Source: an uncultured Mollicutes bacterium
Lineage (GTDB): Bacteria; Bacillota_I; Bacilli_A; RFN20; CAG-449
Assembly (NCBI GenBank): GCA_900551385.1
Contig: URVS01000016.1
Span: 1 to 13,160, forward strand
DNA length: 13,160 nt
Direction: 5' to 3'
Shown here: in pieces, positions 7,668 through 13,160 of the stretch
Position numbering within the stretch: position 1 is the stretch's first letter
Layout of the letters: each line of letters begins with the position of its first letter
The notes under the pieces: generated by a model
Told to the model about the DNA's origin: nothing
The model's input: only the letters and a program-made list of their open reading frames with translations
The model's database searches: none
Position numbers and translations under genes: made by a program

Positions 7668-8630
7668 TTAAATTTTATTTGTGAACATATCATAAACATA
7701 TGTAAGTGGTAAGCCCATTTCTACATGTTCAATGATTTTAGCAAGCATTGGAGCAAGTGATAAAACTGTTACTTTTGGATTTTTCATTTCTTCTTTTAAA
7801 GGAATAGAATCTGTTGTAACGACTTCTTGGAATAAATCTCCTTCAAGTAATCTTTTACTTGCTGGACCAGAGAAAATACCATGTGTACAAGCAATTCTAA
7901 CACTTTTAGCGCCTTTAGCAAGTAATGCTTTAGCGCCTTCAGAACATGAACCAGCTGTATCAATCATATCATCAATCATTAAGCAATGTTTACCAGCAAC
8001 ATCACCAACAATATTCATAACTTCAGCTTCATTTGGTTTGCTTCTTCTTTTATCAATAATTGCTAAAGGAGTATTTAATCTTTCAGCAACTTTTCTAGCA
8101 CGATTAACTCCACCATGATCAGGAGAAACTGTAATCCAATCTTCACTAACAACTTTAGCAAAATGTGATGCAAGAAGTGGAATAGCTGACATTTCATCAA
8201 CTAAGCATGAGAAGAAACCTTGAATTTGAGAAGCATGTAAATCAACACATACAACTCTATCAACACCTGCTGTTTTTAATAAATCTGCAACAAGTCTTGA
8301 AGTAATTGGTTGTCTTGGTTTGCTTTTTCTATCTTGTCTAGCATAACCATAATAAGGCATAACAACTGTTATTTTATGAGCTGATGCTCTTTTTAATGCA
8401 TCAACAAAAATTAAAATTTCAAATAAATGTTCAGTAACAGGACCACATGTAGATTGAATAATATAACAATTTTTTTCACGAACAGATTCAATAGGTTCGC
8501 ATAAGATTTCGCCATCAGCGAAATGAGAAACAGTAGCAGATGAAACCTTTATTCCTAAGATTTTAGCCACATCTTCTGTTAATTGCTTATTAGCAGTAAG
8601 AGAAAAAAGTAAAGCGTTTTTATCAATCAT
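7668..8630 (-). CDS. prs: Ribose-phosphate pyrophosphokinase (PRPP synthase)
   Basis: 320 residues, the standard length for the bacterial class I enzyme. It makes 5-phosphoribosyl 1-diphosphate from ribose 5-phosphate and ATP, feeding purine, pyrimidine, NAD, histidine and tryptophan synthesis in the cytosol. Visible motifs: the flexible loop YYGYARQDRKSKPRQPIT (93-110), VDLHASQIQGFF (129-140), the ATP/Mg segment SPDHGGVNRA (169-178), and the PRPP-binding loop MIDDMIDTAGS with D220, D221 and T225. The start ATG has GGAGG. The codon choice is less AT-biased than its neighbours (GCA, GGT and GTA are frequent), as expected for a highly expressed gene. It is a single-gene unit with its own promoter and terminator. 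In Bacillus subtilis prs lies downstream of ispE in the same orientation, as here. Confidence 0.97.
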   Translation of the reverse strand: MIDKNALLFSLTANKQLTEDVAKILGIKVSSATVSHFADGEILCEPIESVREKNCYIIQSTCGPVTEHLFEILIFVDALKRASAHKITVVMPYYGYARQDRKSKPRQPITSRLVADLLKTAGVDRVVCVDLHASQIQGFFSCLVDEMSAIPLLASHFAKVVSEDWITVSPDHGGVNRARKVAERLNTPLAIIDKRRSKPNEAEVMNIVGDVAGKHCLMIDDMIDTAGSCSEGAKALLAKGAKSVRIACTHGIFSGPASKRLLEGDLFQEVVTTDSIPLKEEMKNPKVTVLSLAPMLAKIIEHVEMGLPLTYVYDMFTNKI

Positions 8631-8644
8631 AAATCCTCCACAAT

Positions 8645-8664
8645 ATTATGAATTAAATCATAAT
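8645..8664. repeat. Inverted repeat in the prs leader
   Basis: Perfect 7-bp arms ATTATGA / TCATAAT with a 6-nt loop, between the candidate promoter and the ribosome binding site of prs. It could form a small RNA hairpin or be an operator; it does not look like a PurR box. Weak on its own. Confidence 0.35.
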
Positions 8665-8689
8665 GTTTATAAAAAATAAAACCGTTTTA

Positions 8690-8721
8690 ATTATATAATA
8701 TTTAATTTTATCTATCTACAA
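8690..8721 (-). promoter_or_regulatory. Candidate promoter of prs
   Basis: On the minus strand TTGTAG (8721-8716), 18 bp, then TATATAAT (8697-8690), leaving a leader of about 50 nt. It lies just downstream of the ispE terminator, where a promoter is needed. The spacing matches that before the XRE operon. Confidence 0.45.
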
Positions 8722-8736
8722 ATAATATTTTTTTAT

Positions 8737-8767
8737 AAAAAAAGTCATTATTTGACAAATAACGACT
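8737..8767 (-). terminator. Intrinsic terminator of the ispE transcript
   Basis: AGTCGTTATTT / AAATAATGACT, an 11-bp stem with one G-U pair and loop GTC, followed by seven T on the minus strand, 13 nt after the ispE stop. Confidence 0.9.
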
Positions 8768-8780
8768 TATTATTTACTAA

Positions 8781-9638
8781 TTACAATGTTTGAGTAACAA
8801 TAACTGTATAATTTAATTTACTAAATTTTTTATATTCTTCTAAGATTGCATGATGATTTAAACTCATACAAAATACTGTTGATCCAGATCCAGACATCAT
8901 GGTTAATGGAAACCCATCTTTTTTTAATGTATCAATAATATTTTTAATTTCTGGAACCATTTTTATTGCGCATTCTTGTAAGCTATTTTTCATTTCTTCT
9001 GCAATAATTGATTCATCACCTATTTTTAAACCTTCTATTAATCTTTCTATATTGCTTAATTGAGGTTTAGTTTCTAATTGATCAAATGTTTGATATGCTA
9101 AAGCAGTAGATACTCCTTCATTAGGTTTAATAAGTAATACATGATATCTTTTCTTTAAAGTTATGAAATCTAATTTTTCACCTATACCTCTACATCTAGC
9201 AGGTTTATTATATAAACAAAATGATACATCTGCTCCTATAGAAGATGCTAAAGAAATTAAATCATCTTGGCTAGGTTTTAATTTAATAGCTTTTAATGTT
9301 GCATTAATAACTGCAGCAGCATCAGCTGAACCTCCACCAAGTCCTGCACACATTGGTATTCTTTTATAAATATGAATTAAAACATTCTTATCAATATGAA
9401 ATTTTTCTTTCATTTTTCTAAAAGCTTTATTAGATAAATTTGATTCATCTGTTGGTAATGAATCATCATCACTAGTAATATATGACTCATATCCTTTTGG
9501 TAAAAGTTCTAGTTCAATAATATCATGTAAATCTAATGGAATAGTTATCATATCAATATTATGATAACCATCTTCTTTTCTATCATAAACATTTAAAGCT
9601 AAATTAATTTTAGCGTATGCTTTAACTGAGGTGTTCAT
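8781..9638 (-). CDS. ispE: 4-diphosphocytidyl-2-C-methyl-D-erythritol kinase
   Basis: 285 residues, normal for the family. It phosphorylates the 2-hydroxyl of CDP-methylerythritol with ATP in the non-mevalonate (MEP) isoprenoid pathway. GHMP-kinase features: AYAKINLALNV with K10 at the N terminus, the glycine-rich ATP loop PMCAGLGGGSADAAA (about 95-109), GADVSFCL with the likely catalytic Asp near 137, and the C-terminal motif SGSGSTVF. The start ATG has AGGAG seven bases upstream, inside the 3' end of yabG, so the two genes overlap by 17 nt and are probably coupled. Only this step of the MEP pathway is in the window. Its presence implies isoprenoid synthesis by that route. The neighbourhood yabG-ispE is conserved in Bacillus, where ispE was first called yabH. 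Confidence 0.96.
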   Translation of the reverse strand: MNTSVKAYAKINLALNVYDRKEDGYHNIDMITIPLDLHDIIELELLPKGYESYITSDDDSLPTDESNLSNKAFRKMKEKFHIDKNVLIHIYKRIPMCAGLGGGSADAAAVINATLKAIKLKPSQDDLISLASSIGADVSFCLYNKPARCRGIGEKLDFITLKKRYHVLLIKPNEGVSTALAYQTFDQLETKPQLSNIERLIEGLKIGDESIIAEEMKNSLQECAIKMVPEIKNIIDTLKKDGFPLTMMSGSGSTVFCMSLNHHAILEEYKKFSKLNYTVIVTQTL

Positions 9639-10383
9639 TTTGCACTCCTGAATAAAAAATTCTTGCTTTTCCTTTTGTCTCTATTCCGCCAATAGATTTT
9701 GAAATTGTCTTATCAATTGCGGCTTTAGGATTAATATAATCTTTTATTGGAGTTAATGCAACAATAGAAGCAATAATTATTGGATCTAATAAATGAATAT
9801 TCTCTCTATTAGGTGAAGAAGCAAAATTTGCTCCATATTCCATTAACGCTTCATAATTAGATTGACAAGCTCCAGCTACAATAACTAAAGAATCTAAATC
9901 AGGATAAAGCAATCGCACTTGTTGTACTGCACTTACAAAATTAATAGAATTTTGATATCTTGTCAAGTCATCACTAGCTTGTTTAGTATCAAATTTGTAA
10001 AAATCATGTCCAGTAATAACTAAAATATCATATTTATCTTGTTTTAAAATATTTACTACATTACTTGGCATTAATTCTTCTTTCATATAAATACATTTAG
10101 CATTTATATGATATTTATTATATGCTTCTTGAGCTTTTTTAACATAAATTTCATCACCATCAATATGTAATACTTTTCCTGAAGTTGAATGATCAATTAT
10201 TTTTAAATAAGGTAAAGGTAAACTAATAGTATCATTAAAAGGCAATAAATCATTTTCGTTAGAATCTGCAATAAGACGATAATTTATTCCTTTTAAAATA
10301 TATTTTTTATCTTTAATATCTATTATTTGAAAAACAATATCATTATTATAAGAACTTCTTGTTACTAAATCAAAGATTTTCAT
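9622..10383 (-). CDS. yabG: YabG-type sporulation protease
   Basis: 253 residues, somewhat shorter than the Bacillus protein of about 290. YabG is a sporulation-specific cysteine protease that processes spore coat proteins. The N-terminal 50 residues (DLVTRSSYNNDIVFQIIDI, then YRLIAD) are the family's small beta domain. The core shows VLHIDGD, then DILVITGHDFY (H126), VSAVQQVR, and the signature VIVAGACQSNYEAL (C173) with GANFASSPNRENIHLLDP. H126 and C173 are the likely catalytic pair (inference from conservation). The start ATG has a strong GGGGGTGAT. It follows the methyltransferase by 34 nt and overlaps ispE by 17 nt. Finding it implies that the organism, or its recent ancestor, made spores. 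Confidence 0.93.
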   Translation of the reverse strand: MKIFDLVTRSSYNNDIVFQIIDIKDKKYILKGINYRLIADSNENDLLPFNDTISLPLPYLKIIDHSTSGKVLHIDGDEIYVKKAQEAYNKYHINAKCIYMKEELMPSNVVNILKQDKYDILVITGHDFYKFDTKQASDDLTRYQNSINFVSAVQQVRLLYPDLDSLVIVAGACQSNYEALMEYGANFASSPNRENIHLLDPIIIASIVALTPIKDYINPKAAIDKTISKSIGGIETKGKARIFYSGVQNEHLS

Positions 10384-10417
10384 GTCATCACCCCCTAATT
10401 AAAATATGCAAAAAAAA

Positions 10418-11215
10418 TTATTTTTTTACTATATCTAAAATATGTCCACCCGCTCCAAGTAAATCTTTTCTTTCACAGGTTGATAAATGATATTTAATAA
10501 ATTCATTAAATTCTTCTTCAGATAAACTATTTAAAGTAACTCTTAAATAATTACTAGGTCCATCACTAGATAATATTTTAACATTTATCAATTTAGCATC
10601 TTGATTTAATTTATCTATATCTTCAATTCTTACCATTGAATATAAATCATCTTCTTTATTTATCACATGATAAGACTCATCAACTTCATGATTATTTACT
10701 GATTCTAAAATATGTTTTTTTATAAATCCATAGCTAATAACAGCATATTCATTCATATAATAACTTATAAAAATATAACCATTTTCTTTAACCACTCTTT
10801 TAGCTTCATTTAAAGCTTTTAATTTATCTTCATATTTTAATAAATGATACATTGGTCCAAATAATAAAACTATATCAAATGAATTATCTTTAATCATATC
10901 TAAAGATAAAGCATTACCTAAAATAGCATCTACATTAGGATAATTAGATTTTAAAATATCTAAATTATGTTTAACCAATTCAACAGCTGTTACTGAATAT
11001 CCTTTATTAGAAAAATATCCACTATAAGCGCCAGTACCTGCTCCTATATCTAATATTTTTTTATTTAAATCATTATTTAAATAATCATTAATATATTTAA
11101 TAGAAGTAATAAATTCTACTTGTCCATGTCTAGTTTTCAATCTATGATCTTCATTAAAATGAGAATAATAATCTTCTAATAAAGTTAATTTAGTGTTTGT
11201 TCTTTTAAAATTCAT
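10418..11215 (-). CDS. Class I SAM-dependent methyltransferase, substrate unknown
   Basis: 265 residues with a Rossmann-like methyltransferase fold: motif I ILDIGAGTG (54-62), the acidic residue E79 after beta-2 (VTAVELVK), motif SFDIVLLFGPMYHLL near 112-126, and FISYYMNEY after beta-5. A domain of about 100 residues follows, which may bind substrate. The RHGQVEF segment near residue 30 and the GPMYHLL motif are typical of small uncharacterised Bacillota methyltransferases. I cannot name the substrate (small molecule, RNA or protein). There is no Shine-Dalgarno sequence, and a good -10 box ends six bases before the ATG, so the mRNA probably begins at the start codon. A terminator lies immediately upstream. 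The gene probably leads the methyltransferase-yabG-ispE transcript. Confidence 0.88.
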   Translation of the reverse strand: MNFKRTNTKLTLLEDYYSHFNEDHRLKTRHGQVEFITSIKYINDYLNNDLNKKILDIGAGTGAYSGYFSNKGYSVTAVELVKHNLDILKSNYPNVDAILGNALSLDMIKDNSFDIVLLFGPMYHLLKYEDKLKALNEAKRVVKENGYIFISYYMNEYAVISYGFIKKHILESVNNHEVDESYHVINKEDDLYSMVRIEDIDKLNQDAKLINVKILSSDGPSNYLRVTLNSLSEEEFNEFIKYHLSTCERKDLLGAGGHILDIVKK

Positions 11216-11221
11216 AAATTA

Positions 11222-11250
11222 ATTATATTAAAAACAAAAGAAGAACTCAA
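11222..11250 (-). promoter_or_regulatory. Promoter of the methyltransferase gene, overlapping the preceding terminator; probably leaderless
   Basis: On the minus strand TTGAGT (11250-11245), 17 bp, TATAAT (11227-11222), then six bases and ATG. The expected start point is at 11215, the A of the ATG. The -35 box uses the loop and 3' arm of the terminator hairpin. Confidence 0.65.
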
Positions 11251-11262
11251 TTAGTTCTTCTT
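11229..11262 (-). terminator. Intrinsic terminator of the lipoprotein gene
   Basis: Perfect 10-bp stem AAGAAGAACT / AGTTCTTCTT, loop AATTG, then TTGTTTTT on the minus strand. It starts a few bases after the lipoprotein stop and ends about 15 bases before the methyltransferase ATG. Confidence 0.88.
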
Positions 11263-11269
11263 AATATGT

Positions 11270-11743
11270 TTATGGTAAACGATGTTGAACATAACAATAT
11301 AAATAATTATCACTTGGAGTAAAAACAACACAAATATATCTATATTCTATTTTATCTTTATCATATTCTTCTATTTCTTCTCTTTCTAAACGAAAAGATA
11401 CCATTTTCCATTTATAATCACTATTTTCATCAAATTTATATTTATCTTCTATATTCAAAACCTCATTAATATATTTATAATATTCTTCAATAGATGAAGG
11501 CAATTTTGTGTCTTTAAATGTAGAAACATCTGGTGTTTTATTTGATGTATCAAAAAGAGTAAATTCTTGTGGTTGAATATCATCATTTTTATAATCAAAT
11601 ATTACTTCCCATTCTTTTTGAAAAAATTTTGATTCAAAAATATCATTATATCTATAATACCTAGGTATATCAGTAGTTCCACATTGAACTAATAACAGAG
11701 GAATAATTGATAATGATATATTTTTTAATAAAGTTGAAATCAT
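11270..11743 (-). CDS. Small predicted lipoprotein of unknown function
   Basis: 157 residues from ATG 11743. The AGGAG lies directly against the upstream ATG at 11749 (no spacing) but six bases before ATG 11743, so the second ATG is the likely start. The N terminus MISTLLKNISLSIIPLLLVQC is a short lipoprotein signal with lipobox LVQC and Cys21; Gln at -1 is not the commonest residue, so lipidation is probable but not certain. The mature part is polar and rich in Asp, Glu, Lys and Tyr, with repeated aromatic patches (EEYYKYINEV, EYRYICVVF, DNYLYCYVQHRLP) and two further Cys. I do not recognise a family. It has its own promoter and terminator and lies between the SPFH gene and the methyltransferase gene. 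Confidence 0.75.
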   Translation of the reverse strand: MISTLLKNISLSIIPLLLVQCGTTDIPRYYRYNDIFESKFFQKEWEVIFDYKNDDIQPQEFTLFDTSNKTPDVSTFKDTKLPSSIEEYYKYINEVLNIEDKYKFDENSDYKWKMVSFRLEREEIEEYDKDKIEYRYICVVFTPSDNYLYCYVQHRLP

Positions 11744-11764
11744 AAACATCTCCTTTTTTCTTTT

Positions 11765-11792
11765 ATTATATAATAATTTAAAGAAAAATCAA
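11765..11792 (-). promoter_or_regulatory. Promoter of the lipoprotein gene
   Basis: On the minus strand TTGATT (11792-11787), 16 bp, TATAAT (11770-11765), with a leader of about 15-20 nt containing AAGGAG. Confidence 0.6.
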
Positions 11793-11803
11793 TTTTTTTT
11801 CAA

Positions 11804-11828
11804 ATAAAAGCAGTCCTTTCAGACTGCT
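11804..11828 (-). terminator. Intrinsic terminator of the SPFH gene
   Basis: Perfect 7-bp stem AGCAGTC / GACTGCT, extended by a T-G pair to close a GAAA tetraloop, then TTTATTTG on the minus strand. It begins about 25 nt after the SPFH stop. Confidence 0.8.
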
Positions 11829-11852
11829 CTACTTAATGATTAATTAAGTCTT

Positions 11853-12446
11853 TTAATTACCTGATGGATTAGATGGAATAATAATATCTACTCCTTTATC
11901 ACCTGCAACAACTGTTGGCAATTCCCCATTCCATTTTTCCAAATATTCTAAATATTTAACAAATTCTAAGACTATTTTTAAATCCTCTTTTGTATGTGTT
12001 TCATCATAAACAATAGAATAATTTGTTTGAGCAATTGTTGTAGTTATAGTTGTTAAAGTAGTTTCATCTTCTACAAAATTAACACTTTCTTCAGGTTTTA
12101 CATTTGTTTCTTCTTCAGTAGTTTTTGAAGAAATTTGTTTTTGGCTTTCTTTATTAATTACTGTTGTTTCAACTTTTTTTAAATATGTTTCATTTACATT
12201 AAATCCAGTTGATTTTGCTAATTCAACAATTTTTAAAGCCATAGCTTCAGCAGAAGCCCTAGCAATTATTTTTTGGCTTTCAGCATTACCTTCTGCTTCA
12301 ACAATTTTAGCTTGTGCAGTTAATTTAGCCACTTCCAATTCTTGTTCAGCTTTTGTTATAGCAGCTTCTTTTTGTTGTTCAGCAATCACTTTATCTTCAA
12401 CAGATTTTTCAAATTCATCAGTAAAATCTATATTTGTTAATATTTT
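11853..12446 (-). CDS. SPFH/prohibitin-like protein, downstream part (coiled coil and C-terminal domain) after a frameshift
   Basis: This frame is open from 12446 and continues the protein that starts at 13048: KILTNIDFTDEFEKSVEDKVIAE and onward. A gene finder would start it at GTG 12389, but that codon has no ribosome binding site. It begins with the long charged helix typical of flotillin/prohibitin proteins (AEQQKEAAITKAEQELEVAK, EAEGNAESQKIIARASAEA). A stretch of about 60 residues rich in Thr, Glu, Lys and Val follows, then KYLEYLEKWNGELPTVV and DIIIP, which match the conserved end of prohibitin-like bacterial proteins. It ends at TAA 11853 and is followed by a terminator. Rejoined with the upstream part it would give a protein of about 398 residues. 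It is not likely to be made alone. Confidence 0.85.
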   Translation of the reverse strand, partial: KILTNIDFTDEFEKSVEDKVIAEQQKEAAITKAEQELEVAKLTAQAKIVEAEGNAESQKIIARASAEAMALKIVELAKSTGFNVNETYLKKVETTVINKESQKQISSKTTEEETNVKPEESVNFVEDETTLTTITTTIAQTNYSIVYDETHTKEDLKIVLEFVKYLEYLEKWNGELPTVVAGDKGVDIIIPSNPSGN

Positions 12447-13048
12447 TCATCAATTGCTAATTTTACTGCTTCTTGTACTTCTGGAGAAATACTTGCTCTT
12501 GTTTCAATAATTTTCATAGCAGTATATTTTGATAAAATTGATTTAGCATTATCATCTGCCACTTTTTCAATTCTTTGAGATAATGAATCAAGAGAAATAT
12601 ATTCAGTTAAGATATTTTCTGCTTTTGTTGGATCAATTTTATATTGAACTGTCATTTCAATATCCATTGTTTGAGCGTCACTAGAATAACTTGAAGTTCT
12701 AATTTCTAATTTTTGAATTGTTGTATCAAAATAAATATAATCATTAAATAAATAGAAATCAAAATATGTTCCAGGCATTCTTATACCATTAACTTTACCT
12801 AAAGTTTTAACAACCGCTACTTCGCCAGCTTCTACTTGATGGAAAGAACTAGGTATTAAAAGTGCTAATAATGATGAAGCTACTAATGCTACACCCGCTA
12901 TTGTATTAATTTTCTTTTTTTGCTTAGCTGAAGATGTTAAATCTACCATACCTTTTTTAGATTTTGTATTAGAATTAACTGCTACTAAAACAAATATACT
13001 AACTCCGATAACAATAAAAAATAAAATAAATAGAATTGTTTTAATCAT
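12437..13048 (-). CDS. SPFH/prohibitin-like membrane protein, upstream part, ends at a frameshift
   Basis: Strong AAGGAGGT before the ATG. There are two hydrophobic segments (about 3-23 and 48-68) separated by a basic stretch, then the SPFH domain from about 69: SFHQVEAGEVAVVKTLGKV, MPGTYFDF, QKLEIRTSSYSSDAQTMDI, VQYKIDP and RIEKVADDNAKSIL. The family forms oligomers that organise membrane proteins and lipids and often bind membrane proteases such as FtsH; the role here is inferred. The frame runs VKLAIDEKY and stops, while the neighbouring frame continues smoothly as DEKILTNIDF. Adding one A to the A5 run at 12443-12447 restores the protein. Conservation looks intact on both sides, which favours a recent mutation or an assembly error over an old pseudogene. 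No promoter is visible between the ATG and the terminator just upstream. Confidence 0.88.
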   Translation of the reverse strand: MIKTILFILFFIVIGVSIFVLVAVNSNTKSKKGMVDLTSSAKQKKKINTIAGVALVASSLLALLIPSSFHQVEAGEVAVVKTLGKVNGIRMPGTYFDFYLFNDYIYFDTTIQKLEIRTSSYSSDAQTMDIEMTVQYKIDPTKAENILTEYISLDSLSQRIEKVADDNAKSILSKYTAMKIIETRASISPEVQEAVKLAIDEKY

Positions 13049-13065
13049 TTTTACCTCCTTTGATT

Positions 13066-13094
13066 AAAAAAAGACCACGGCTTTCACCATGATC
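13066..13094 (-). terminator. Intrinsic terminator directly upstream of the SPFH gene
   Basis: Stem GATCATGG / CCGTGGTC (8 bp with two G-U pairs), loop TGAAAG (a GAAA tetraloop if the U-G pair closes), then seven T on the minus strand. Only 17 nt separate the T-tract from the SPFH start codon, and these hold its ribosome binding site. It ends an off-window gene or acts as an attenuator. Confidence 0.82.
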
Positions 13095-13115
13095 TTGCGA
13101 AATCTTTTATTGATT

Positions 13116-13152
13116 AGTAAATCCGGATATGCATCGTGTTGTCGAATTTACT
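13116..13152 (-). other. Possible structured RNA or 3' end of an off-window gene at the right edge
   Basis: On the minus strand AGTAAATTCG and CGGATTTACT form a 10-bp stem (one G-U pair) around a 17-nt loop, about 20 nt before the terminator hairpin. The 13071-13160 stretch is clearly richer in G and C than other non-coding parts of the window, a common sign of structured RNA in AT-rich genomes. One reading frame gives YSSKFDNTMHIRIY and a stop, so the end of a coding gene is an alternative. No known RNA family was recognised. Confidence 0.35.
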
Positions 13153-13160
13153 CGAGTACG

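Noticed and set aside
7732..8118. 128-codon plus-strand frame opposite prs
   Set aside because: Antisense shadow of the highly conserved prs gene; no family features.
9163..9369. 68-codon plus-strand frame opposite ispE
   Set aside because: Antisense shadow of the ispE glycine-rich loop region.
12437..12450. Programmed -1 ribosomal frameshift in the SPFH gene
   Set aside because: The bases GAT GAA AAA TAT do not form an X XXY YYZ slippery heptamer and no clear downstream structure was seen; an indel is simpler.
13066..13094. Group II intron domain V-like hairpin (GGTGAAAGCC)
   Set aside because: Only the GAAA loop matches; the conserved AGC triad and bulge are absent, and the seven-T tail makes a terminator the better reading.

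Overview
The window comes from a very AT-rich, low-GC Gram-positive bacterium. All recognisable genes lie on the minus strand. They use strong AGGAGG-type ribosome binding sites, U-tailed intrinsic terminators and TTGACA/TATAAT-like promoters. Tryptophan is written TGG and TGA is used as a stop, so this is the standard bacterial code and not the Mycoplasma code. A yabG gene (spore-coat protease) next to ispE and prs points to Bacillota of the Bacilli/Erysipelotrichia/RF39-like kind, derived from spore formers. This placement is inferred from gene content and composition only.

Layout in the direction of transcription (right to left). At the right edge (13066-13160) there is a comparatively GC-rich, foldable stretch ending in an intrinsic terminator, directly before a membrane-anchored SPFH/prohibitin-like gene. 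That gene is split by a one-base frameshift near 12443-12447. A terminator, a promoter and a small lipoprotein gene follow. Next is a terminator whose 3' arm doubles as the promoter of a methyltransferase gene that looks leaderless. The methyltransferase leads into yabG and ispE, which overlap by 17 nt and end in a terminator. prs stands alone with its own promoter and terminator. An operon follows: XRE-type regulator with an AbrB-like tail, ABC ATPase, ABC-2 permease and HAD phosphatase, with overlapping or closely spaced genes. A LytTR response regulator and GHKL sensor kinase pair comes next, from a near-consensus promoter. The window ends with a membrane-anchored glycoside hydrolase family 3 enzyme of inverted domain order. 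It is frameshifted near 1472-1479 and runs off the left edge.

How the genes relate. yabG, ispE and prs look like a condensed version of the yabG-veg-sspF-ispE-purR-yabJ-spoVG-glmU-prs order known from Bacillus subtilis. The XRE/ABC block looks like a self-regulated export system. The two-component pair may control the adjacent beta-glucosidase-like gene, although that gene has its own extended -10 promoter with an inverted repeat across it. No tRNA, rRNA, CRISPR or insertion sequence was seen. No gene-free stretch exceeds 300 bases; the longest is 7410-7667.
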